Shown one piece after another: positions 45,091-56,890 of a stretch of DNA of 64,000 nucleotides; the stretch's first letter is position 1; each line of letters starts with the position of its first letter. Both the position numbers and the translations under genes were made by a program. The stretch lies in the NCBI GenBank assembly GCA_928212115.1, contig CAKMRJ010000001.1, positions 361,972,667 through 362,036,666 on the forward strand, given 5' to 3'. The notes under the pieces were generated by a model. The model searched no databases and had not been told where the DNA came from. It saw only the letters and a program-made list of their open reading frames with translations. This DNA is from Lactuca virosa (lineage: Eukaryota > Streptophyta > Magnoliopsida > Asterales > Asteraceae).

Positions 45091-46765
45091 CACAAGATGA
45101 ATCTGAACCTTTACAATCATTGGATATTGATTATGAATTAATTTTTGGTATTCCAGATCAAGCTGCTGATGCTGAAAATCATGCAAATGATAATAATATC
45201 CCTGAACTATCGAAGCTTAATGATGATTCAACATCAAATCCTCAAGAAATAGGCGAAAGTATGCCTCATGATCCAGTGGAGGGGGAGCACTTGGATTCAA
45301 ACACTCTGGTTGAGGGGGAGCATTCTTTCGAGGGGGAGAATGAGAGAATGGATGTTGATGTTGAGGGGGTGCATCAAGTTGAGGGGGAGCATTCAGGTAA
45401 TAATGAGAATTTTCATGATTTTAATGATGAATGTTCAGTTGCAGGTTCAGAGAATGATGATTTATACGAAGATACACCTTTGGATTTTGATCCTGCTTAT
45501 CCACCAATGGAAAAATGGACAAGAGATTATCCGAAGGATCAAATAATTGGAAATCCTCAAGAAGGAGTATTGACAAGAGCTCAGATTCGTGCAAAGAATG
45601 AGGTATTAAATACTCATCAAGAATTTTGCATGTTTAATGTTTTCATCTCTAAAATCGAACCAAAGATAGTTAAGGTTGCAATGGAACACTCAGATTGGGT
45701 TGTTGCTATGCAAGCTGAATTGTCTGCATTTGAACGAAACAAGGTTTGGAGATTAATTCCTAAACCTGAAGATGTTTCGATTGTCGGGTTAAAATGGATT
45801 TTCAAAAACAAAACCGACAAAGATGGAAATATCATTCGAAACAAAGCCAGACTTGTTGTTAAAGGATACTCACAACAAGAAGGAATTGATTACGAAGAAA
45901 CTTTTGCCCCTGTCGCAAGACTCGAGGTTGTTCGTATATTTCTGGCATATGCAGCTCACAAAGACTTTGATGTTTATCAAATGGACGTGAAGTGTGCGTT
46001 TTTAAACGGAGAGCTCGAAGAAACAGTTTACGTGGAACACCCCCAGGTTTTATTAACGAAGAACATCCTGATCATGTATATATTTTAGATAAGGCTGTTT
46101 ATGGGTTAAAACAAGCACCACGAGCATGGTATGCAACTCTTACTTCATTTTTGAAGCAATCTAAATTTAAACAAGGATCTGTTGACCCCACATTATTTCG
46201 AAAGAAAGTTGGGAATAATTTGATGCTTGTTCAAATTTATGTTGATGATATTATTTTTTGCTCAACTGATCCTGTCTTGTCTAAAGAATTCGAAGATCTA
46301 ATGAAAAGTAAGTTTGAAATGAGCATGATGGGAGAGATTAATAATTTTCTTGGACTGAATATTCGCCAAAGCAGAGAAGGAATTTTCATTAATCAAGAAA
46401 AATACACGAAGAATCTGCTAGAGAAGTTTGGATTGACGAATAGCACTAAGTTACGAGTCCCAATGGCAACTGGAGTAAAGCTGACCCCTTCGTTAGATAA
46501 ACCTGCTGTTGATCTAACTCTTTACCGGATCATGATTGGTTTGTTACTTTATCTTACGGCTAGTAGACCTGATATCATGTTCTCTGTGTGTAATTGTGCT
46601 AGGTATCAGTCAAATCCAAGAGAACCACATCTCACTGCTGTGAAGAACATCTTTCGTTATCTCAAAGGAACTATTTCGTTAGGATTGTGGTATCCTTCGA
46701 AAAATGGGTTCTTGATAGAAAGAGCACAATTGGCGGATGTCAATTGCTCGATGGCAACTTGGTGA
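45091..46765 (+). pseudogene. pol: C2 integrase-RT linker and reverse transcriptase
   Basis: The acidic linker contains four to five repeats of the type VEGEH (about 45276-45396). RT begins near 45670 with MEHSDWVVAMQAEL and has RNKARLVVKGYSQQEGIDYEETF and the Asp block YQMDVKCAFLNGELEE. A frameshift at 46036-46052 moves the reading to the next frame just before PPGF. Then come KAVYGLKQAPRAW, the catalytic YVDD (46238-46249), LTASRPDIMFSVCNCARYQ and FRYLKGTISLGLWYPS. The final 16 codons run out of frame into a TGA at 46763. Confidence 0.92.
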
Positions 46766-47163
46766 GCTGGCAGTAGAAAAAGCAAACATGTGTATCAATT
46801 TCAACTGCTGAAGCAGAATATGTGGCTGCTGCTGCTTGCACATCACAAATTATTTGGATCCAAAGTCAATTGCGTGATTATGCAATTAATATGAAAAAGA
46901 TTCCATTATATTGTGATTCTCAAAGTGCAATACGAATTTGTCATAATCCTGTGCAGCATTCGAAGACTAAACATATTGCTCTTCGTTATCATTTCATAAA
47001 AGATCACGTGGAAGATGGGAATATTAAAGTGCATTTCGTGAAAACAACTGATCAGTTAGCTGATATTTTCACAAAACCTTTGGTTGAAAACTCGTTTGTA
47101 CGAATTTTAGAAGGACTTGGAATGATCGATGGAAATTATGTTCCATGCGAAAAAGGAGAATGA
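46712..47163 (+). pseudogene. pol: C2 RNase H with deletion of the first catalytic site
   Basis: After WYPSKNG the sequence jumps straight to the LDRKST block. About 15-20 codons, including the TDAD motif with the first catalytic Asp (present in C1), are gone. A TAG follows after VSWQ near 46773. The rest is open: STAEAEYVAAAACTSQIIW, YCDSQSAIRI, HSKTKHIALRYHFIKDHV and DIFTKPL, ending at 47161. The enzyme could not be active. Confidence 0.9.
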
Positions 47164-48780
47164 TGGTTGACCAGGAATGAGTCAGAGGCGCTGAATAAAT
47201 GATAATGCATTATTGTTCAGTGTTCAGAGGTTACTGTTCATAGTCAACTCTTCGACCCCTTCGAATTCGTATATTTGTCACTTTTTAGGGGTTGATAAAA
47301 TTTCGTGTGTTTGCAACAATTATCTTTCATTTATTTTGTCATATTTTTTCGAAAAACTAAAAAATCCAAAAATATTTTCGTTTATTCTGTCTTTATTTTC
47401 GAAAAATCAAAAACATCAAAAGGATTTTCACTTTATTTTGTTCTTTTTTTTCGAAAAAAAAAAATCAAAATTACAAAAATATTTTGTTTCTTATTTTCTT
47501 TTATGTACTTTGTTACATATATTCATGAAGATGCGCAGGGGATAATGCTGGCAGTTTTAGAGTCAGGTACATCAATCATATGAATCTTTGAATTTTCGAA
47601 TTAGTTAAAATGTCCCTAGAAGCATGCTGCAGCATGTTGTCCAAAGCCTCTATTGACTCAATGTGTGTGTATGAAAGCCTTAATGAAAATTTTCATACGA
47701 AGATTTCTTCCCAATCAGGCTTGTATTCACATTAGTCTCCTGAGCTACCTGACTCTTCTCACATGAGTTAAGAGTTTGCTGTTTTGTCCAAATATAACAG
47801 AGGTACATTTTGTGTCTTACACTAATATTTTCATCTGAACATTCTTACACAATCACACACGAAGACATATGTCCAAGAGGTCTCTGATCAAACCAATCGA
47901 GACTTAGACATGTCAAAAGTCTGTGTTTATGATCTGACATCATGAGACCGTGATGTAAGTGAAACCCAAATATCTAACATTTTAAGGAATTGACGGGGAA
48001 CCTTGTTCCAGATTTTTACAAAACATTTGTGTCAGTACCTAAATTCGAAACTCCAGATCATATTCGTTTCGTATGAGAGGTCTTGATCAAACATTCGAAA
48101 CCCACGATGTTAATTACCCAACAAGATCCAGCACAAATTTTTTTCTTGAATATGATTTCCGTGTGAGTTTCATTCGAAATACAAAATGTCACTTAAAATT
48201 TTCCAAAGCATACTTGTCATTGACTACACTGGTTAAACAAGTAATTTCTGTTACAATTACTCACCTTATGTTTAGGTTGATATGTAACGAAATTTGTTAA
48301 GCTACCCATGGAGCCTTATAAAAGAAGCCCTTCGAAACTTCTCTATAAGTATTCGATTGTATTTCACGGGAACATACACAAGCTGTTGATCGTCTCTCTT
48401 GATGATTAACGAAGCAACCTTTGCCCGAGGTTTAACTGCCTTCGTGTCAAATTGATATTTTGACATCATAATATCCCAAATTTTTTTTATTGCTTCTCGT
48501 CTAAATTCTTTGGAACACTGCACTCACGAAATCCTTGAGGTTCTGAGTAATACCAACTCGGGCTGATGATTTCAAACATCTGGCATATAACTTTGCTTTT
48601 AATCCCAAAAGTGAAAGAGCCTTGCTTCCATCCGAAGGGTTCTGACGGTTACAATTCTCTTGGGGTAAATAATACAGGCTGTATTTCAATGACGTATGGT
48701 ATTCTGTACGGGTTTCAAGGAGAAGTGACAATTACTTTTTGACGCATGGCTATTTTTATGGAGTAGTGGTCCGATTTTTA
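47164..48780 (+). other. C2 spacer between pol and ORF3
   Basis: No sense-strand gene. It holds a low-complexity stretch of TTTTCGAAAAA repeats (47340-47490), frequent TTCGAA words, and an antisense reading frame at 48302-48731. Confidence 0.6.
48302..48731 (-). other. Possible antisense ORF in the C2 spacer
   Basis: Two overlapping minus-strand frames (48731-48501 and 48523-48302) join through a single shift to about 140 codons of protein-like, Lys/Arg-rich composition, including REAIKKIWDIMMSKYQFDTK and VKPRAKVASLIIKRDDQQLV. Antisense ORFs near the 3' end are known in some plant LTR elements. There is no ATG at the upstream edge, no recognised family, and no partner in C1. Confidence 0.35.
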
Positions 48781-48783
48781 AGG

Positions 48784-48937
48784 TGCCACGTCGGATCTCA
48801 TTAAATGCACATCCCGCTTCAAATTCAAAATACAGGGTTACATATAAAAAGGGATACAAGGGTCTTTTATTTGTTTACGCGTTCAGAAGAAAGATTCCCA
48901 AATTCTCTCTGATCTTCAAAGCTTTCAAACCCTAACA
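48784..48937 (+). promoter_or_regulatory. Promoter-like block directly before C2 ORF3
   Basis: It contains GCCACGTCGG (48785-48794), CATTAAATGCA (48799-48809, shared with the C1 spacer), a TATA box TATAAAAA (48843-48850) and then a pyrimidine-rich plant-like leader ending AACCCTAACAATGGCG at the ORF3 start. The TATA box is 95 bp from the ATG. This suggests that ORF3 has its own transcript. Confidence 0.55.
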
Positions 48938-51900
48938 ATGGCGACTGCTGCTAATGTCAATGTTGATCCTTCTCAAACCACTGATGATGTGACTTCATTA
49001 CTGATTATGAAGATTCAAGGAACAAACTACCAAGTGGAGGCTGATGTTTCTCAATATCCTGAAGAACTAAAGATGTTAGTAGTCGCTTTGAAGAGTTCTA
49101 TTCTTTCAAAGGCTATGTTTAGTTCTTTTTCTATTCCGATTTCATGGATTTCTCAAGCAGGATCAACGGCTACGTACACAAAAGCTTTTGATGCAGTTAC
49201 TTTCAATCTGGTGAATGATAAAAAGGTCAGAATGTCTAAGAAACGTTTTTGTCAAATTTTGGAAATCCCTAATTCACCACCGTATGTCGATTTTTCCTTC
49301 CCTCAAATTGTTCATATGTTCAATGAGATGGGCCATCAACCTCAATTATCAAAGATCAGTGACTTCAAAAAGTCTAGTCTTCCTAGAGTTTGGAATTTCT
49401 TATTTGGTATTTTCTTGAGGTGTTTAACTGGACGATCAGTTGGAATTGACAAAGGACGAATGGAGGTATATGCCATGGTGGCTAGGTTATACTATGATCT
49501 GCAAGTGGATTATTCTACTCAGTTGTGGAAGGAATTTCAAAAGAGCATAGAAAACATGAATGTTCTTCATGGCGTTTCATGTGCAAGATATTGGAGCTTG
49601 ATTTTGCAGTACTTCTACGACAAGGAGGGAATTTTGGTGCCCAATGATGAGGAAAAAGTTGTATTTCACGTATACAATTGTCCGAAGGATGCAACAGATG
49701 ATGCTGAGGAGTTTCCCTTTGTGGCTCGTATTCCTGATGCTATGTTAAAACGAGTTGATCCTTCGAATTCAGTCTTGGTGGCTTATTTACAAACCATTGA
49801 TACTACTATTCAAACAGAGGTTTTGTTACAAAGGGAGGAGAAAAAGTCAATACGATCGAAGAAGAATGAATCTGGTTCTTCTGAAAAGCCTGTCACGGCA
49901 TCTAAACCTAAAAAGTGTCCAAAGAAGAAGCCAGTACTGTTGAAGAGCCAGTGGTACACGAAGTATCTGTTGCTGAGACTAAATCGATTAAGCATGTTGT
50001 TGATAATCCTCAAGAGAAAGTGAACATTCCTTCGAAGACTTTTGTTTTTCGAAGACTCAAATTGAAATCTAAACATATACGCACGTCTCCAACACCTAAC
50101 GTGGTACGAAAGCCACAGGTTTCTCATCAAGGTGTTTTATTTCGTGAAATACCAGCACCTGTTTCTCCATTGTCAAAGAAAAGAAGGGCTATAGATATGG
50201 CCAAACATATTTCACAGAAGAAGAAGAAGAAGACAAGAAAGCTAGTGATCTCTAATGAGTCAACAGAAGATGATGAACAAATTCCAGAAACTCCAGAAGA
50301 AATTCTCAACAATGAATGTTCAAATCCTGAGCAGACTTTTGTCATTCCACCCGAAGCTTCGGTTGCCAAGTCATCTCATGAGGAGGCATGAACTTCAGAC
50401 ATCCTTGTAAACGTATCTAATACGGATACAAATGCCACTATGGGTGAGGAAGGTTCGAAGAATGATGAACAAGGTAATACTGATACTATTATCCAAGAAA
50501 CTTTTGTCTCTTTACCTCCACAAATCACACCCATTACATCAACCACAGACTCACCCACATTCGAAAATATCATCAACCAACCTTTTACTTCTATCTTTTC
50601 TTCACAATCCACTGATCCACCCAAAAACGATTCTCCTGTTCAAGAAACAATTGTTATGGAAACTGAGACTGATACCGAAGGTTTTGGAGGAACCTTTGAG
50701 GCGTTGGAATTTGATGATGGAGAAGATGATTTCCCAGATCATATGCTTATGACGATGAAGCAGTTTAAGATCTTGAATATGAAGTTAAATTCTATCATTC
50801 AATCTCAAGCTGATCTTGGTGATGGTTCTTCTGTGTCAAGTTTGGAGGTCGACACAATGTTTAAAATGTTTGAAGCCAAGCTGGTGACCAAAGTCTCTAG
50901 GATGATTAGAGACGCGGAAACAAGAGTTTTGGAGAAAATTGATCATAATGATCAAAACGGTGAGATCCGGATCAATGCTCAAAATTCGAAGTTTGTTGGT
51001 GACTTGAAAGAATTGAAGACAGTGGCCAAGGAAAGACATGTCTTGTTTGTTCAAGATGTCAAGAGCGTTCGTGAAGATGTTAATTTGCAGATTCGTGAAC
51101 TTCACGAAGACATGCAAAGAGAAATTACAAGTGTTCGACAGGATTATGCCTGTTTAAATCAGAAAGTTGACATAATTTGTGATGCTTTCACCAAATTTGT
51201 CAAATTGTACGAAAGTATGAGTCCTCAACTTACTCGTCTTTCTACAACAGAGAGTAAAAATTTTGGAGAAGTGATTTCCATGCTGAAGGAGTTGAAAGAA
51301 TTGCTAGTCAAGCCTGTTTCGTCATCTTTGATAACGCCTGAAATCTTATCTCAGAAGTTTGTTCAATTCGAAGCAATTTTACAAAAGCAACTGGCCCCTT
51401 TATCTCGCATATCAAGCCTTCTACCAGCAATAACAGGTGCCCCACCTGTTTTCACAGGGGTGCAAGGGGGAGAAAGAAAAACTGAGGATACGAAGGCTGG
51501 TGGTGAAGATGCGAAGGTTGTGGGAAAAGTGTTTTCTTTGAAGATTCCGACAACAAAGCCAATCATAACATCTGCTGGGCCAATCACTTCGACTGTTGTA
51601 ACAACTGTGCCAATGACAAGACCAATCTTGAAAGGAATTGTGATTGGTAATACTGCTGATACGAGTGGAAGTGGTTCAAAACCAAAAGAAGTGATAAATG
51701 AGTCAGCCTTGAAAGATAAAGGTAAAGCCAAGATTGTGGAAAAGACAAAGGAAGAAAAGAAAGCTGAAGTTGAAGCTGAACTGGAAAGAATGAGGGTGAT
51801 TCAAAGTATCATGGTTCAACATGCGAAGGATCCTCCAGGTTTGGAAAAAGGAGATCCTGCTAAACTCTATAGTTATGAAACTATTGAAGCAAAGGTGGTG

Positions 51901-52741
51901 TACAACAACATGTATTCTTTTTAGAAGAAACCAAAGCAAAGCTATGTGGTTATAAATACTCATACAAGTCAGCTTGACTTTCCAGTAAATGAGATGATGT
52001 TCATTATGCCACAGTTCAAAGCTGAAGGAAACTTTAAAGAAAAAGATGAAGGAAAGCACATGAAAATTCGTTTTCATGTTGTTCTAGCAAAAGCACCTGA
52101 GGAAGTATGGTCTTTGGTGAAGATCAAGAAAGTGATTAGTATAAAGAGATATGTGATATTTGAAAAACATTGTGCAGAATATCAAATATACTGTAGCCAG
52201 GGCGAATGGAAAAATTTGTGAATTTACAATTGCTGATTTTCCATTGATGAACTTTTATGATCTTATACAATTTGCATTGATTCTTAAAGACAAATCATTT
52301 TCATTTCTTCAAAACACTGATCCAGAAGAATTCAAGCTTGGAGTTGCTCACATCAAAAAGTTTCCATTGATGAACTTTTATGAGTGCCTGGCACAAACTG
52401 ATGTGGAGTTAGCAACGACAAAAGGAATGGAGATAACTGCTCCTATGGCTCCAACAAAGAAACAAATTTATTTAAAGAAGTATGCAGACGAGGAAATTTG
52501 TTTGAAGCCGTTTGGGCTGGTCTTCGCAGGGAAGGACAAGGCTGGAAGAGAAAAACGCTTCTTATTCCAAGCATGCGAAGTGGAGAGATATGCAACGTCT
52601 CAATATACGAACTTAATTGTTCGTATGAATCAATGTAAGAAGAATAATGAAGGAGATAAGAAGGAGCTGAAGAAGATTATCTCCTGGTACACAGAGATTC
52701 AAAGAGTGATGCTGTATTCCATCCAAATTCTTACCAATTGA
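48938..52741 (+). pseudogene. C2 ORF3: large extra 3' reading frame, homologous to C1 ORF3
   Basis: It starts at ATG 48938 in a good context (AACAATGGC). The N-terminal domain has SKKRFCQILEIP, NEMGHQPQLSKISDFKK, LPRVWNFLFGIFLRCLTGRS, VDYSTQLWKEFQKSI and CARYWSL; C1 ORF3 shows the same series. Next come a Lys-rich stretch, an acidic/Ser/Thr-rich part, a helical middle (MFKMFEAKLVTKVSRMIRDAETRVLEKI), a KTKEEKKAEVEAELERM coil and a C-terminal domain with LKPFGLVFAGKDKAGREKRFLF. Breaks are a frameshift at 49910-50020, TGA 50389, TAG 51922 and a frameshift near 52160. A 23-base direct repeat (52237 and 52361) duplicates the codons for FPLMNFY. No signal peptide or clear membrane segment is seen. 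Function unknown. Confidence 0.85.
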
Positions 52742-52760
52742 AGACTTCGACTATGATTAC

Positions 52761-52772
52761 AAAGGGGGAGAT
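52761..52772 (+). other. C2 polypurine tract
   Basis: AAAGGGGGAGAT immediately before the 3' LTR, 19 bases after the ORF3 stop. Confidence 0.92.
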
Positions 52773-53095
52773 TGTAAGGGTTGATTTTGTTGTAATTAGT
52801 CGAAGTATGTTTAGTACTCTTCGTATATTTTGTAATGTATTTTCCTAAGGCGCTTTTATGCGAAGCTTAAGTGTTTATGCCTTAGGATACTTTTTGTACG
52901 CTTTCTGTATCCTATAAATAGGGTCATTTACTAGAGGTTAGATGAGAGTTTTTACAGACCTGTCTATTATTCTCTGTAAAACACGAAAGCGTAAATGAGC
53001 TGAAACAAGATATTATTTACATCTTGTGTTCAATCTCGCAATCTTACTTACGTTTATACTCTGATTCATTTCATACTCGATTCTTTGATTCATCA
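52773..53095 (+). repeat. C2 3' LTR
   Basis: A 323-bp LTR of equal length to the 5' copy, preceded by the polypurine tract AAAGGGGGAGAT (52761-52772) and followed by the target duplication TCTTA. Confidence 0.97.
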
Positions 53096-55957
53096 TCTTA
53101 GACCAAAATCTTTACTTATTCCTGATAAGAACTATACGAAAACATTATCTGCTGACCAATTATACATCATCCTAGGACATTTGATGATGAGATCTAAGGT
53201 AAGATTGTTCCATTTACCTATAGGCATAGGTAAAGGTATCAAGTTTCATCCGAATATCTGATGTCATTTTTTCTCACTTTCCAACCAAAACAACCATTTT
53301 ATCATCTCCATAACGACAATTGAAGCTTATAACTCTTCTCCTTGATTTTTTATGTTGCAACTTTTTTGGGATCTTGACGTCGAATCCGAAGCCGAGTTTC
53401 CTTTCTCACCTTTGCCTTAAGGGTTTGTTCTCCCGTACTTGGGTTTGAACCCTTACATACTGCTATTCACGAATTAGTAAAGCCTAACTGTCTCGGCTTA
53501 TGTGATTCATAACTTATTTTCTTACTGGAAAAAACTCCTTATTGTCATATTAATGACTTTAACATCCTCAACATAGTATCACTGCTTGTGTTTACAACGA
53601 GTAAATCTTCTTTCATAATGCAACTACAGTCTGATCAAGATCAGGAGAAGAACGAAGTCATCCACTAATGCACATATATGTAAAATGATTTAGGAGGATA
53701 TTATTAACATAAGTATTAGCCACAATGACGGTTGTTGAAATCAATATTATTCTTCCCCCCTTTATGGGACAATTAACCTTGTCACACTTCAATTGATCTT
53801 CTTATAATGATCCTTTCGATAATCTCTTGAAGCATGTAGGTGAAGAAGCACAAAAGACACATGCATGCCCCTCATGTACTAGCTACAAAGACTGCAACTC
53901 CCTTGGCTTCTAGAACCAAAATAATAGGTTTGAGCCTATCTATTGGTGGTGGTGCTTGAACCTGCACTTGTTTTTTCACATGTCGATGGACTTTCAGTCC
54001 TAACATGAAAGACACCTTCCATCTTATGTTAACAACCTAATCTTTCCTTCTTTAATATCCCGACTAAATTCAGTCACTACACAAGATATGGTTCTTTGAA
54101 CCTATCAAATCACTTATTCAGATTTATACAATTCGGAATCTATCCTTTATGACCACTTGGGTCTGAACCAAAACTACATTCCTAGTCATCACCATAACAT
54201 ACTTAATAACGAAAACAAGCAAAACATACTCAACTACTAGTGCCTTAGTAACCTTACGCCTCTTCCTGATCCAAGTATGAATCATGTGTTTTCGGTAGTA
54301 CATACCTATACTACCATTCACACCTATACATACTCGTCTGGAGAATTGTGTCGTAGTTATTAATTCACTCTAGATGATAACCTCAAAACAATTTAACACG
54401 TGTTGTGTAATCATTTTCCTTGGAATCCATTAGGAATTTTGGTTCTCTATAAAGCACATAGTAAAGTTTCCTAGACTCACCTTCTAGGATCTTTCTTTCT
54501 TTAAAACAATCTTCTTAGGCTTATATGGTATGGATTCATATAACCTTGATCGTTTAAGTCTTTATTCGAAAGACAATGTAAATTTTAGCAACAATTATAC
54601 TCTCATCTCTTTGTATTACTTCTAGTATAGTCCCCAGTTTGTAGATATCCTCAGTCTGAATTTTCTCTAGTGGTATGTAGAAAAATGATCTGTAATTATT
54701 TGTACCACATTTTGACACTTGGAAGTCACCACGTACATTATTATATCTCATCACTTCACCATCCTTTACATTATAGTCGTTAATCCTAATAGTCTGCATT
54801 TCAGCTGTATCTCTGCACGTTCTACTACCTTCTACTTAGTTCTTTGTCTTCTCCTAACATTAACATTTCTCCTTGTGCAATACTATGTGTGTATCGACAC
54901 TTTAGCTAAATTTATAAATCTATTAAACAAGTAAGTTATTTATCACTTCACAAACCAATAACTAATTTCACCATCCTAGTCGTGTATGTTAAAATCTACT
55001 TAACACACTTTGGAATTTAGATACGGGTGTGATAGGAGTCGATTTCCACTCAGTATTATTAAATACTAAGTTAGAGCATCTTGTATATGGTACAAATCAA
55101 CTCTTAACATTCCGTTACTCAAACTGTATACCACATCGTAATGATAGATAAAGTCTTGACCTAATGAGTCTGAAAACTCTGTCGGTCATTCCTTTTGTCT
55201 TTCTTGAATTCTTTGAATTCTTCATATCATCTCATAAAACTTTGAGTTCAATGTTGTTGAATTATTTTTCACCATATTTAGTACTTTTAAATCCATAAGC
55301 AATTACTGCTTCTATCTGGTCGGCGGTAGAATCGCCAGGCGGTAGGACGACTTCATGGATCATGCCAAAGTCTAATCATCCTGCCAGTTATCAATGTATT
55401 CCACCCATATGATACATTTTTGAAGGTGCTATCACTTTGCCAAATGCACTTTAAAGCTACGATACCACTCTATTGGTATTTTATACTAGTTATGAAGTTA
55501 CCAATTAACTATCGTAAGTCTTTTTATCTCCTTCAAAATGTAACATGCTAGTTCTAATACAGTACTTAAACGTTTAGAAGCCTATGCACAATAAATTTTT
55601 CTTTTCCAAATCTAGGTCAGAAATAGACCTCAAGTCTCAATTTTTAGCATTCTATGTAGGCAACCTAAAGCATGTTATAACACATAACATTTAGCACTAA
55701 TTAGCACATAAGGGATTACTCAATGCTAGTGCACCTAATAGCAAGTAAGTTATACAAGCTAAGTCATGTTATAAATTAATTTTTATTAGAACATAATATA
55801 ATTAAGGTATTTATCCTAAAATATTCTAGTGCTTGTATCTTTATTATTAATTTAGGTATACAACCTAAAATATTCTAGACACATCTCTCACCATCAGCAC
55901 TGGATCTATATTAATCACTATTCCTAGTTCGCTTAAACTAATTTCCTGATACCAACT
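53096..55957 (-). other. Decayed internal DNA of an old minus-strand element (host of C2 and G2)
   Basis: No intact frame or catalytic motif. It continues the host sequence seen at 18843-19020 and 26966-27191, because the C2 and G2 target duplications join these pieces. Near 55945 CTGATACCAAC, on the minus strand GTTGGTATCAG, looks like a degraded tRNA-Met primer site. Confidence 0.5.
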
Positions 55958-56890
55958 ATTACATCCCCTATTTTCCCGAACGTAAAAAAAACTTTTTCTT
56001 TATGATTTGGAAAACCGTAATATCTTTGTTTGCAAAAAATCCCATTATAATAAAACGTATTGTGGAAACTGATTCGTTTTATTAAAAATATCTTTGAATA
56101 AAGATATTATTTCAAGATACAAAACTCTAAGGATGTTATAATCAATAAACAACATAGTGATAGTGTAATGACCTACGATCCCGAACTTTATTGCATGTCT
56201 TCTCTATAATCACTCAACATCCTATTCAAATCTCCAACAATCTTAACACCGCTGCCTATGACACATGCAAATGGAGTGGGTTAGGTTTGGAAACCTGGTG
56301 AGACACATAGGGTTTTTAATCCCACAATATTATTGTGGTAATAAATTATAATTATCAAACCTGCAAAACCAACTGTTACCAAGCAATATCATATAACCTA
56401 GATATCATATAAGACCATCAAACCTTAGTTACCAATCTCGTCGATCCTCACATACTGATTTTATAACAATAACGCTATGAAATCTATCTTTAGGGATCAC
56501 CGTAAGAGATGAGTTGACTATACTGCTTCGATAATTCCTTGGCAGCAAACGAGGATCAATAAAGACAACAAATGAGGAGAATGAAGTGATCAAATGTACA
56601 CACGATCAAGTCTCCTCGGATCGGAATGATTCATTAATACCACAAGACATTTAAGTCAGCGATGGTCATCGACACCATTTAGATGGCTTAGACTTGCCTA
56701 ACAATGTTTCTCCGATGCACCCTATCTAGTAGTCACTTAGATGACTCAGACAAACATAGTAGTGGTCCGAGTCACGAAGCTCATCTGATCATCAAGAAAA
56801 TGGAAACGCAGACATACGAAGCTCATCAAAAGAAAATGAGGGGGGATTACTAATATTGTACTCTCGTACGCTCCCATACCCTAAAACATG
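55958..56890 (-). other. Probable old Gypsy LTR next to a degraded primer site
   Basis: It begins TTACATCCCCTATTTTCCCG after the primer-site-like CTGATACCAAC. Blocks such as GTGAGACACATAGGG occur. The partner LTR and the exact right end are not identified, and no gene is visible. Confidence 0.4.

Larger units (their letters stand above)
27192..53095 (+). mobile_element. C2: SIRE-like Ty1/Copia retrotransposon, split by G3
   Basis: Bounded by two 323-bp LTRs with TG...CA ends and a perfect target duplication TCTTA (27187-27191 and 53096-53100). Without the nested G3 it would be about 13.5 kb. The order is gag, a long linker, protease-integrase, RT, RNase H, a 1.8-kb spacer, a ~3.8-kb ORF3 and a polypurine tract. 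The LTRs differ at only four positions (about 1.2%), so insertion was recent, yet the genes carry many stops and frameshifts. It is diverged from C1 at all levels but shares gene order and ORF3. Confidence 0.95.

Noticed and set aside
47213..47583. Phe/Lys/Ser-rich open frames after C2 pol
   Set aside because: Low-complexity TTTTCGAAAAA sequence, overlapping frames, no similarity to the C1 region.
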